Positions 1 through 10,033 of a stretch of 64,000 nucleotides of DNA are shown one piece after another. The stretch is from Gyrodactylus bullatarudis (lineage: Eukaryota > Platyhelminthes > Monogenea > Gyrodactylidea > Gyrodactylidae), in the NCBI GenBank assembly GCA_012064415.1, contig SSNU01000119.1, forward strand, positions 62,001-126,000. Reading direction: 5' to 3'. How positions within the stretch are numbered: position 1 is the first letter of the stretch; each line of letters begins with the position of its first letter. The translations under genes and the position numbers were made by a program. The notes beneath the pieces are model-generated. The model was not told where the DNA came from. It did not search any database and was given only the letters and a program-made list of their open reading frames with translations.

Positions 1-2014
1 TGTTCATCTGTCTGGATTTTAGCCTGGAGGATGGTGGGATCGCTGCTTTCAGCAACCTTTTGTCTTCTCATCTCGATGGACTCGGTAACATTTTTCTTCT
101 TGGTAACCAACTGGCCCATCATTTTGTCGACTTCTGTCAGGAGACGATCAACACGATCTGTAAGAGCCTTGTTTGACTTGTCAATAGGCTTCTTGTCTTC
201 TTTTGACGTCGGCTTGATTTTATCATCGGGAATTGAAAGATTTTCCAGACGGTTTAAGGTATCTGAATCGATTTGTGAATCTGTTCCTTTTATCTTCAGC
301 TGGCGTTCGTAGGCTTCTTCAAGATCTTCCTATCGAGATTTTTTGAGATATAATATCGACGAACATGAAAGAAACCTAACCTGAACCAATAACTTACCTT
401 CATTTCATTAATGGTCTCGTCAATGTTGGATTTTTCCTGAACTAGATGAACAGCATTGGAGATTTCACTCAAATCTTCCTTGGTCATGGATTCCTCAGAT
501 CGGTTCTTTTCAAGTTGATCAGAAACATCAACTCCTGTGGTCGAATGGATAACTTGAGCTGTGTCAACAAGTTCTTCAGTCTTGACCTTATCCTAAATAA
601 TGAGTATAGGAAATTTCTTAAATGTCTATGATAAATTCTTACCTTCTCTTCAGATGACGAGGCTTCCTTGGATACAACACTTTTTTTCGCTTTTCTTTCT
701 TCCTTGATGAGTTCCTGTTCCTTTCGGAGGGCTTCAATCTTTGTCTTTGGATCAATACTATCAATGGCAAGAGTGGCCTCTGAAGATGCCCCATCAGTAA
801 TCTTACTAATGGCTAATTGGAGCTGTTTGGCTGGTGGCAGTGTAGTATCCTGAACATACATAACCCTAGAGAGGAGTAAAAGAGAGATTGGAACTTTTTG
901 ATCCAGTTGTAAGATGAGCCATTGCTTAAGCTGGTGCCGGAGACGTTCTTCAGTGAGACCAGCTGATCGCATACCTCGTTCACGGCATAAACTTTGCAGC
1001 TCGAAAGTGGGTATTGAATCAATGCCCTCTGACTTGATCATTTGATCTTGTGCCTTGAGTTGGCGGACTCTCATATGCAACTGGAATAGTAAAAAGTCCT
1101 TTGGACCGATAGCAGTCAAGTCCAGCAGTTTGCAAAGAGCCTTTAGAGTTCCTTCGTCAAGAGATTCTAGTGTAATGTTGTCTTCAAATAGACGAGAGAA
1201 TCTGATAATATCACGAGTGTCAGGCATTTTACCAGACTCTCTAACCTTAACATGAAATAAATTGAGCGAGATTAACTAACGACTTTGAGAAACTCTGTGA
1301 ACTCGTTCACAGTTTTGTCTGATTCATCGCCAGAATTTGTCTTTAGTGAAATATTCTTATTGAGGGTTTCCTGGAGGAATTTGGCCATCTCGAGTTTACC
1401 CAGAAATTGTTGCTTGATGGCAATTTCTTCCTGTTATAAAGAAATAAAGTTTAAATGAGACAAACTTTTTTCTGCTCCTTGAATGTTGAAGGCATCATGA
1501 AGGGAAAGAACTTTATGTACAAGGGTAGTAGAAGCTCCATAAATGGAATTATGACAAATACAGAGAATGGTATTAGACGAAAAATATCAGCTGTAGTTCG
1601 GACTAGCTGATTACGCTCACGTCTCGTAAGAGAGTTGCCTCTAAGAATCCTAAAACATATTCCAATTGCTATGCGAATTTCGACGCCGAGCAGTTTGAAG
1701 CCATTGTAGAAATGGAGAACTTCGTGTTTGACTTTTTGCCACAGAGTTTTCTTCTTTTTCTGCTCAATTTCTGTAGAAGGCTTTTTCTCCTCTTCAGGAG
1801 GATTTTTTGGTTCAGTCGAAAAATAAGAAATTCTTATTAGCAAATTGTTATTCTGTATAATCCTAATACGATTGATATTATTGGAAATGTTGAGTTTTGA
1901 CGAATGAAATGCACGAATCATACACAGAGAAGAGTGAGATTGGAGTCTTAGGGAACGAGATGGAGAATTTTGTAGCAGAAATCCCCGCAGTAATATTGAT
2001 GAAAATGTCATCAT
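1..2014 (-). CDS. LETM1: LETM1 mitochondrial inner-membrane cation/proton exchange protein, 3' end off the window
   Basis: Five exons were modelled on the minus strand: 2014-1466, 1430-1284, 1245-643, 592-398 and 329-1 (continues past the edge). All introns are phase 0 and 35-68 bp long. Exon 1 starts with a basic, hydroxylated leader that fits a mitochondrial presequence. It then carries the LETM1 signature: a SLTRRERNQLVR stretch followed by a hydrophobic segment rich in F, V, I and P (FVIIPFMELLLP), the single inner-membrane helix. Exon 3 carries the matrix ribosome-binding-like LETM1 domain (LKALCKLLDL, RLRHQLKQWL, SLLLLSRVMY). Later exons are Lys/Glu-rich and probably coiled coil. The C-terminal EF-hand region is outside the window. 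The family acts in mitochondrial K+/H+ or Ca2+/H+ exchange and in cristae volume control. The start is one of two adjacent ATGs (2014 and 2011). About 607 codons are visible, against 739 aa in human LETM1. The start codon lies 115 bp from that of TATDN1 on the other strand. Confidence 0.93.
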
Positions 2015-2129
2015 TCATGAGGTAACGGATTGAAAAAAAATTTCCGATAAAGATTTTTTTGATTTGGGAGCTTAAAATAACCAAGTGTAATAGAAAATTT
2101 AGCTTTTGTTCGTTTTTCTGTGAAATTAA
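2015..2129. promoter_or_regulatory. Putative bidirectional promoter between LETM1 and TATDN1
   Basis: Only 115 bp separate the LETM1 start codon (minus) from the TATDN1 start codon (plus). Both 5' UTRs and core promoters must fit here or overlap the neighbouring gene. The stretch is AT-rich and I see no convincing TATA box. The promoter role is inferred from the gene layout. Confidence 0.45.
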
Positions 2130-3057
2130 ATGAAATTGATGAAGAAATTCGTAGACATTGGTGCAAATCTGACTGACTCCTCTTACAAAGGGTTATATTT
2201 CGGTCAGAATCATCATCCTAATGACCTGGATAGTGTCATCAAGAGAGCTTTTGAAAATAACTTGGAAAAGATTATAGTCACTGCAGGCGAAATACCCGAG
2301 ACAAAAGAAGCCCTGGAAATTTGTAAACAATACAAGGGCTTATACACAACAGTTGGTTTCCATCCTACACGTAGTAGAGACTTTCTGAGGAACCTTGATG
2401 AAAATTTGAGAGAAATGAAAAGACTAGTTGAGGAAAATCCGCAACATGTTGTCTCTTTGGGGGAGTTCGGACTAGACTATGCTCGTTTACAATTCAGCAG
2501 CAAAGAGGAACAACTGATTAGCTTTGAAAAGCAATTAGACTTTTCATCCAACTATGATTTGCCACTCTTCCTCCACTGTAGGGACGCATTTGATGATTTT
2601 ATGTGTTTGTTTCGCAAGTATAAAGTGGGAAAAAAATTCACTGGGGTTGTTCATTCATTTGATGGTAGCTCAGATCAGGTTAATGATATAATCAAAGAAG
2701 GTCTCTACATTGGCATTAATGGATGCTCATTAAGAAGTAACGGGGCTTTGGAAGTTGTCAAGAATATTCCACTTGATTTTATAATGCTTGAGACAGATGC
2801 TCCTTGGTGCGAAATAAAACCTTCACATCCTAGTAAGCCAAATTTATTCACTCTTTCAAGGCTTTAAATTTGTCAAGACCACCTTTGATAAGAAGAAGAA
2901 AGAAAAACACGATTTTAATCACCAGATCAAGGGAAGGAATGAACCCATCAACATAATTCAAGTTGCAGAAGTTGTTTCATCGATTAAGGGAATAAGTGTT
3001 GAAGCGCTCGCTGATCAAGTAATGAAGAATGCATTGAATTTATTTAAAAATCTTTGA
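2130..3057 (+). CDS. TATDN1: TatD-family deoxyribonuclease (TATDN1)
   Basis: Two exons, 2130-2832 and 2861-3057, are joined across a 28-bp intron (donor gtaag, acceptor ttcaag, phase 1) and give 299 aa. This is the usual size of TATDN1, whose human form is 297 aa. Visible motifs are FVDIGANLTD near the N-terminus, GFHPTR, SLGEFGLDY, FLHCRDAF, VVHSFDG and METDAPWC-like LETDAPWC. Together they supply the His, Glu and Asp metal ligands of the TatD TIM-barrel nuclease. The sequence after the intron (KGRNEPINIIQVAEVVSS) matches the conserved C-terminal NEP helix, which is why the tiny intron is needed: without it the frame stops at 2867. The family has metal-dependent 3'-5' exonuclease and endonuclease activity and is linked to DNA repair or degradation. 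The gene is tail-to-tail with COX6B, with 128 bp between the stop codons. Confidence 0.94.
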
Positions 3058-3185
3058 ATCGCTAAATGCATCTTGTTTCATTATCAAGGGCGTGTTGAAA
3101 TTCTTCCTTGAAATGAATAATAAGAGATAAGAGATGAGAGGATGTTTAGAAATAGAGTGTCTATTACTTCATTATCTAAAATTAA

Positions 3186-3524
3186 TTAATCTATAATCCA
3201 TCTAAATGTGCCCTCTTCGACCTGGGCGTTCCATTCTTCAATCTGTTCAGCAAAACAATTATCCTTGACTTCTTTTTCCAAATAATTACAAGCAGGATTG
3301 CCAGGGTATTTGTTGAGGCATTTCTGATGGCCAATATAATTTCTCAGGCATCGACTGGATGAAATTACAAAGAGACTACGTACCTGGTCACATTTACGTT
3401 GGGAAATCTGTTGTCATGAACGGCAACTTTGATGAAGGAATAATCCCCCTTTAAATAAGTAATAAAAAATTACAGTTTGATTGGCTTTTTTGACTTGCTC
3501 GATATATTGATTGATATCTGACAT
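3186..3524 (-). CDS. COX6B: Cytochrome c oxidase subunit 6B
   Basis: Three exons on the minus strand, 3524-3474, 3448-3384 and 3354-3186, are separated by introns of only 25 and 29 bp and encode 94 aa; animal COX6B is about 86 aa. The protein carries the twin-cysteine pattern of the family: C-x9-C (CLRNYIGHQKC) followed by C-x10-C (CNYLEKEVKDNC). The flanks also match, with a DNRFPN motif before the first cysteine and an EEWNAQVEEGTF tail that parallels the WDEQRAEGTF tail of animal COX6B. The protein is imported through the Mia40 pathway and sits on the intermembrane-space face of complex IV, bridging the dimer. None of the exons is long enough to stand out as an open reading frame, so ORF-based gene finding would miss it. 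It is divergently paired with OPA1. Confidence 0.92.
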
Positions 3525-3644
3525 TGAGATTTAGATTTTTCAATTGCTTGGCCAGTAAAATGGGATCAACAAACAAAAATATTTGCCAATTCAAGCTTTC
3601 GATGGCATGAGAAAATTTTTGTTTTGTTACTTTCATTTTTCGAA
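3525..3644. promoter_or_regulatory. Putative bidirectional promoter between COX6B and OPA1
   Basis: The start codons of COX6B (3524, minus) and OPA1 (3645, plus) are 120 bp apart. Both genes are nuclear-encoded mitochondrial genes, so a shared promoter is plausible. This is inferred from the layout; no specific factor site was recognised. Confidence 0.45.
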
Positions 3645-6600
3645 ATGTTTCTTCTTAGGAGACACAATTTGAGGCATAATCTCCGCAATGTTAGTTATAT
3701 GAAGAAACCTCTTCTCAGATTTGACTATAGAAAAAGGTTAAATGCACCAAAAAGGAATATATTCGGGGGAATAATTCGTTCTACCATTCGTTTGATAAAA
3801 TATCCGGCAATTTTAGGTGCAGTTGGTACTGGAAGTGCCTATGCAGCTAATAAACAAATTGATGACCTCAGAGAAAAATTCCCTTCGATTAATTTTGATA
3901 ATTCTGCTTTCCAATACCTCCAATATGGTTATGAAGAGTCGTTAAGAAAAGGGCAGGTTAGTTCTAATGGCTAAATAATATTCTTTGAAGGAGCTTAGTA
4001 AAAATATTTCAGAAGCATTTGGTGATAAACTCAAGTCAGCTACCGTTCCAAATGAAAATAATTCAAAAGTAGAGACATTAAAAAGTACCGAGGTGAATGA
4101 AAGTAAACTTCGTTCAAAATTACTGTCTGAACTTCGAAATGAAGTAAAAATAGCCAAGGATGAATATGCCAAAGAACTGGAGAAATTGAAAAAAGAAAAT
4201 ACTGATTTACGCAAGGAACTCCTCTTACAACCAAAGAAAGGCTCAGTCAAGACCAGGTCAAATGTAAATTCATTAAATTCATATATCACTTTAGAAATCA
4301 CTGATTGATATGTACTCAGAAGTTCTTGATGAACTTGCCGACCTCGATTCATCTTATAATGCACAAGATCAACTTCCTCGTGTAGTTGTTATCGGTGATC
4401 AGAGTAGTGGAAAGACTTCAGTCCTCGAAATGATTGCACAAGCCAGAATTTTCCCTAGGGGTGCTGGTGAGATGATGACCCGAAGTCCTGTCAAGGTTAC
4501 TCTATCTGAAGGTCCCTATCATGTTGCTACATTCAAGGATAGTCCTCGTGAATATGACCTGACTAGTGAGAATGATTTGGCCGCCCTCCGTGATGACATT
4601 GAGATGAAAATGAAGTTATCAGTGAAGCCGGGCCAGACAATTAGCCCGGAAGTGATTTCTCTCAATGTCAAAGGACCCGGTCTCCAAAGAATTGTTCTAG
4701 TTGATTTACCCGGTATTATAAGCACAGTTACGGCTGAAATGGATCCTAATACTCGAACAGCTATTAGGGACCTATCCAAGAGTCACATGTCCAATCCAAA
4801 TGCCATCATTTTATGCATTCAAGATGGCAGTATAGATGCTGAAAGGAGTAACGTCACTGATCTTGTCTCATCAATTGACCCACAGGGCAAAAGAACAATA
4901 TTTGTCCTTACCAAGGTCGACCTGGCAGAAACCAATCTTCACAATCCAAAGAGGGTGAGTTCAACTTTTTTTGTCTGAATAACCAGTAGAATAGCTTCAA
5001 ATTTACAAAAATCATCCAAAAAATACACAACAAAAATTATCTAGTTCTTCTACAAGTACTTATCAATAATATTGTAGTTCTGATTAAAAATTAAAATTTC
5101 AGATTAAAAAGATCCTCCAGGGTAAACTGTTTCCCATGAAGGCGTTGGGCTACTTTGCTGTCGTCACTGGCAAAGGTAATCAGGATGATTCTATCCAAAG
5201 TATCAAAGACTACGAGGAAGCCTTCTTCTCCGAGTCAAAGATTTTCAACGAATCTGGTCTTCCCATGCAACAGACAACAACTAGAAATCTCAGCAAAGCT
5301 GTGAGTGAAAGATTCTGGAAAGTTGTCCGTGATTCTGTGGAACAACAGGCAGACTCATATCGTGCAATCAGGTTCAATTTGGAAACGGAATGGAAGCACA
5401 ATTTTCCCACGTTCCGAGAAATGGATCGGGCAGCTCTCTTTGACAAGGCCCGAAATGAGGTATGTTCCTATCTCTCTTCAAGTCCCGGAGAAATTTTTCT
5501 TTTAATCTTTTTTTTTCTTTAATTTGATTACAAATCTACAGTCATTTTAACGCAAATAGTTCTTTAGTTCAGGAGTTATTTTACAAGAGATTAATATTAG
5601 ATTTCCTATGGAATGGGTGATGAATAAGAATATGACATAGAAATAGCACAGGGAGACTTTAAGTGGTTCTATTTTCTTCTTGTCATCTTTACATTGATCT
5701 GACCTAATTTCAGGTACTAGACCTGTTCCTTGACATGAATTCGATAACTTCGAATGAATGGGAAGAGACAATTCGTAAACGCTTCTGGTCTCGAATTGAA
5801 GATTTCGTATTTGACGAAATCCTCCTTCCTACCCAGTCAATCACCAGCTATCAAGAGAGCCAAATAAAGTTGGACATCCTCCTCAAGGACTGGGCCAAAT
5901 CTACACTTCCCGAAAAAGCCATTGCTTCAGGACGCGAGAGCTTATACTTTTACCTAGATAAGGTGGACAAGAAGAATCTCGAAAAGTTGGACCCCATCTT
6001 CCATCCCCTTCACACAGAAGTCCTCAAAGAGGCCAGACGCGATCATTGTTGGGAAGAGAAGGCTTTGAACAGACTGGTGAGTTGTAGTCGTCTCGATATT
6101 TTCTTTCAAAGTAAAAAAGATTATCTCTCATATTCAAGAAAATAATACAAACCACTGCCCTGGAAGATCAAATAATCCTTGACAAAAAGACATGGGACGA
6201 TTCTGTCGAACTGCTACTGGCCAAGGTTGATATGCGCATTGAAGCCTGTAAGTTTGAAATCAGTAAAATCGATCTCACTCTCTCTCTCTCTCTTTCTCCC
6301 ACAGAACAGAATGGCATTGTGTCTTGATTTCAATTTTTGATTATTTGAAATTAGTTATATCTGCATAAATTTCCTTCAAGATTGAAAGGTATCAACTGAT
6401 TGATTAGTTAATCGGAATGTAGAGCTAATTGATATAAAGTTGGGAATCCCATTTCTTTCCAACTTTGAACTGAACATTTTTATTGATTTGAAAGTGCGAG
6501 TGTGGTCAATAGAGGCTTTTCAGGATCAGAATTAGACAAGAAAATAAACCATGCTAAATCTTTTCAAATTCACAACCTCATTATCATTTGGGAGCTTAAT

Positions 6601-9458
6601 TTTGATCTTTTCATCATTTTAACTACTTGAAAATCAATGAAATTTCGATCGCTCAAAAATTTTTTTATTAAAAAAAGTATGGGACATGATTAGAATTCCA
6701 AGAGATCGACATTTTTGAAAATTCAATAGATTCTCAACTTCATATCAATTAACTCTAGTTTATTCTGAATATGTATATGTATTATCTAACAATACTGTAT
6801 CCCTAAATTCACCCATTCTCTATTTCGCATCATAATCGACAAGACACATGGTTCAATTAATCAACCCAATTCTAATTTCTCTGCAGTGAATAAGAAAATT
6901 CAAGAACTAGAAGGTCCCAACATCGTCTCTCGATGGCTGAAATGGAAGAATACTACCCAGGAACAAAAGTTGTCCACTCTTGTCATCAAAGAGATCCTAA
7001 CCAACATCCAAAATGGAATGTATCCAAGTTAGAAAATTACATTCTCTCTTATCCTGCCCCCACCCCTCTCATTTACCTGAATTATCTCATTTATTGATTA
7101 ATTTATATAGATCTCAAGCTGAACGAGGAAGACCTCAATGTTATCAAGCGAAATCTCAGTCTACAACACGAAATCGAGGTGAACAGTGCTCACATTGAAA
7201 ATATCTACAAGATTATTGCCCAAAGGGAACTCCTGAAGATGATCAAGGACAGTAAGAACGATTACAAGAAGGCCTATTATCTCTACACCAAAGGGTTCCT
7301 TCACAGTTCCCCAAAGAATTTAGTCAAGGTGAGTTTATATCATCTTTCCCCTTACGAAAATACACCTCAATTTTACACTGGTTCATCCCACTCTCTCTCT
7401 TTCTCTCTAATAGAGATTTCTATTCATACTGCTACAAGTTCTATTCTATCTTGTCTTGTCGATTAGTTGAGCTTCTCAATCGTTTGATTGGTGCAGATTA
7501 CTTGAGTAACTGATACTCGGTAACTAAAAAATTGATTAGATTAATACAAACTATAACCAGAATACCGAGTACCAAGCTTAAATAGCTATGATTGGCGCAT
7601 GGCCCAATTAAAGTGTAAAAATATCAGCTCACAAAAGCCAAAACTCGTTGTATCCAGACATCATGAAACCATTATATTGTGACGCATTTATCATTTTTTC
7701 AATGTTGCACTTTCTTCTCTAATCAATCGATAGAGGTTTACTTTATTACTCAATCTTGAAAAATGATTGAATTCCCTCTCTACTCATAAGTGAATAAAGA
7801 TAGATATTAATCCCCCCTCTCTCTCTTCATTGTCCAGAATGACAATAACGTCAAGGATCACAAAGACTTTAGAGAGGTAATACTCTTCACGAGACTCAAT
7901 CGTATGCTCCAGTCAACAACAAATGCCCTTCGCCAGCAAATAATCAATGATGAAAGTAGGTCCTCTCTCAAAATATAATGAATATCCTTTATAAGTTTAT
8001 CTATGTTAACGTTCAAAGTGGAAACTCCGTACAGTGTATACACTGACGTTCAGTCTCAATGAAGTTTTACAAGTTTTAAGCCCTATTTTGCAGTTTTCAA
8101 TAATCCTGTGCCGATATCAATTGGTCTTTGTGCATTTAACTGAGAAAAAGTAAATTTATTACACTTGATTAAGTTTCAAGACCACAGTGTATTTGTCTTA
8201 TGTAACCCATGAAGTCTGAATTTGAGAAACCTCTACAATGAGTCAAAAAGGTGCAGGCTTCACACTTGATTTGGTTTCAAGTTATCAACCCGAAATTCAT
8301 TAAGACTTAACGATACGGAATATTACAATCTTATCGATAAAGTCATTAAAAGAAGATAAGAACCTCTTGAAAATCGCAAAGAAGTCTCATTTGAACTCTC
8401 ATTTATCCAAACTGCCTCAAAGGAAGTCTCATTTTCACAGGACCAGAGAATGTTGAGTTAGGATTGTGCCATTGAAAGCCTGTCAAATAGGGGGAAATGC
8501 AGAAGAAATTAAGTTCTTTTCTTAAATTAAGACTTAAAGACCATTAAAATAGATGAGACTTATTTCCCTAACTTAAAGTGTACAGTGTACACATTATTAT
8601 GTTCAAAGTGTACATCATCAACCGTTCAATTTGTACACCGAGTTTCCGCATTTATTAATTAGTTTTACAGTGTATACTCTGTACGGAGTTTCCACTTTGA
8701 ACGAAACACTATTTCTAAAAAACCACTGGATATTCTTCACCCGAAAAACAGGAAGATAATAATTTTTTTAATTTTATGATAAAGTTAGCCATAAATTGCG
8801 CTCAATCAATTAAGAAGTTTTGAAGCAATAAGGTACCGATATTTGGTATCTAAATTAGATTCAAATTTTGGAGCATTTCCTGATAATTTTTGTAAACTTT
8901 TTCGGCCATATTCGAATGTTTTGTCTATTGTTGAATCCAAATATCAATCATACCTCTAAATCAACATTTTTAGGCGATTGCTGCAACGGGTTCGAAGGGG
9001 TTAATCGTTTCAGTTGTCTGTAATCAACAAAAAATTTGTTCCTGAATATCCATAATTATAATAAAGAATTTAAGAGTTTTTTGTAAAACTAGTGAATTCT
9101 CATCTTTAGTTGTTAATTCAATGTTTTTTTCTTATTAACAGCTGCAAGAATGGAGAATATTGTTAAGCAAAAGTTGAACCAAATTGGCGAGGATCCGAGT
9201 CGTCTCAAAGAAATCTTCAATGGTAAACGTGTCCTCTTAGCTGAAGATTTAAGTGAGCATTAAACCGAATCATTTTTCTTTATAGTTGGGTGTAGATTGT
9301 CGGCTCTTTTCATGTTTGTTCAAGACTGTATTCACTCTTGAATCGATAATCCTTGAGATTTTTATTGTTATTTTCTCATCTCATTTTTAGAGCGTACGAG
9401 GTACATCCAAGAAAAGTTGGAAGAGTTCATCGAGGCCCTCAAGAATAGTGAAAGATGA
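3645..9458 (+). CDS. OPA1: OPA1, mitochondrial dynamin-related GTPase
   Basis: Eleven exons: 3645-3956, 3991-4263, 4295-4954, 5103-5459, 5714-6076, 6139-6247, 6887-7027, 7111-7328, 7838-7955, 9142-9252 and 9391-9458. All phases are consistent and give 909 aa (human OPA1 is 960). The basic leader fits a mitochondrial presequence and is followed by a hydrophobic stretch ([15 protein letters not shown]) that would anchor the long form in the inner membrane. A coiled-coil segment rich in Lys and Glu follows. The dynamin GTPase domain has G1 GDQSSGKTS (about residues 229-237), G3 DLPG (about 332-335) and G4 TKVD (about 401-404). Middle and GED-like regions follow and end in [10 protein letters not shown], matching the OPA1 C-terminus. 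The protein fuses inner membranes and shapes cristae. Introns range from 31 and 34 bp to 1.2 kb, and two of the large ones hold inverted-repeat elements. The donor at 7028 (gttaga) is weak but required by frame and homology. Confidence 0.95.
6282..6302. repeat. CT-rich simple repeat
   Basis: A run of TC dinucleotides lies just inside OPA1 intron 6. Similar runs occur near 23100 and 45900. Confidence 0.8.
6422..6755. repeat. Inverted-repeat element, family 1, copy 1 (OPA1 intron 6)
   Basis: The ends are imperfect inverted repeats of about 27 bp. The left begins GAGCTAATTGATATAAAGTT and the right arm, reversed, begins GAGTTAATTGATATGAAGTT. The interior contains the phrase ATTGATTTGAAAG, which recurs in copies at 15044-15650 and 38240-38546. 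It looks like a non-autonomous DNA transposon (MITE) and I see no coding sequence. Confidence 0.7.
8010..8703. mobile_element. 694-bp terminal-inverted-repeat element in OPA1 intron 9
   Basis: The left end CGTTCAAAGTGGAAACTCCG and the right end are near-perfect inverted repeats over about 36 bp, with one clear mismatch in the outer part. The interior has further short inverted and direct repeats of the same words (gttcaaagtg, gtacac). No coding potential is visible. It is most likely a MITE; the superfamily was not identified and no clear target duplication could be fixed. Confidence 0.7.
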
Positions 9459-10033
9459 TCAGACTTGTTTCCATTCGTATCAGTTCATACATATATACGT
9501 ATTATGAGACTTTGAAACCATTTTCTTATTGATTCTAATGTAAAAACATTGTATTTATTATTTATTTTATTATGTTACTCATTTATCCTTTTTCCCCCAC
9601 CCCCGCTAAAAAACCATAACCTTATAATTCCTTTCATCTATCTATACTTCAAATGATAAATTCTTTTAGGCATTAGCGAATCTTTTGAATTATAATTGTC
9701 AACTGTAGTATTAATTTCAATAGAGTTAAATTATTCCATGCTACACGACGCGCGCCTTATCTTCTCTATAACTTATAGTTGTGGAATTTTCTAATGATCA
9801 TCATTATTTAATCTATTCTCCCTTTTCTGGTATCCAATCAACCCAAGACTAATACATTTACTATTGAAATCTATGAATACTATTGCTCGGAGAGAATGAA
9901 ATGAGATAACAATGAAATAGATAAAAATATTTTTATTTACAGAAAAGACTGTTTTTCTTCAACTCTGTACTTTTTAATGAACAATTAATCAAAGTTAACA
10001 ACTTATTTTCAATGAAACATGATGAGTTTTTTG
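9459..10033. other. Intergenic, 3' flanks of OPA1 and the RBM15-like gene
   Basis: This is the tail-to-tail spacer of convergent genes. It is AT-rich, with A/T-rich candidate polyadenylation signals for both sides. No gene is seen. Confidence 0.6.

Noticed and set aside
31..312. 93-codon plus-strand frame at the left edge
   Set aside because: It lies antisense to a LETM1 exon whose frame matches the family.
3942..4364. 140-codon minus-strand frame
   Set aside because: Antisense shadow of OPA1 exons 2 and 3.
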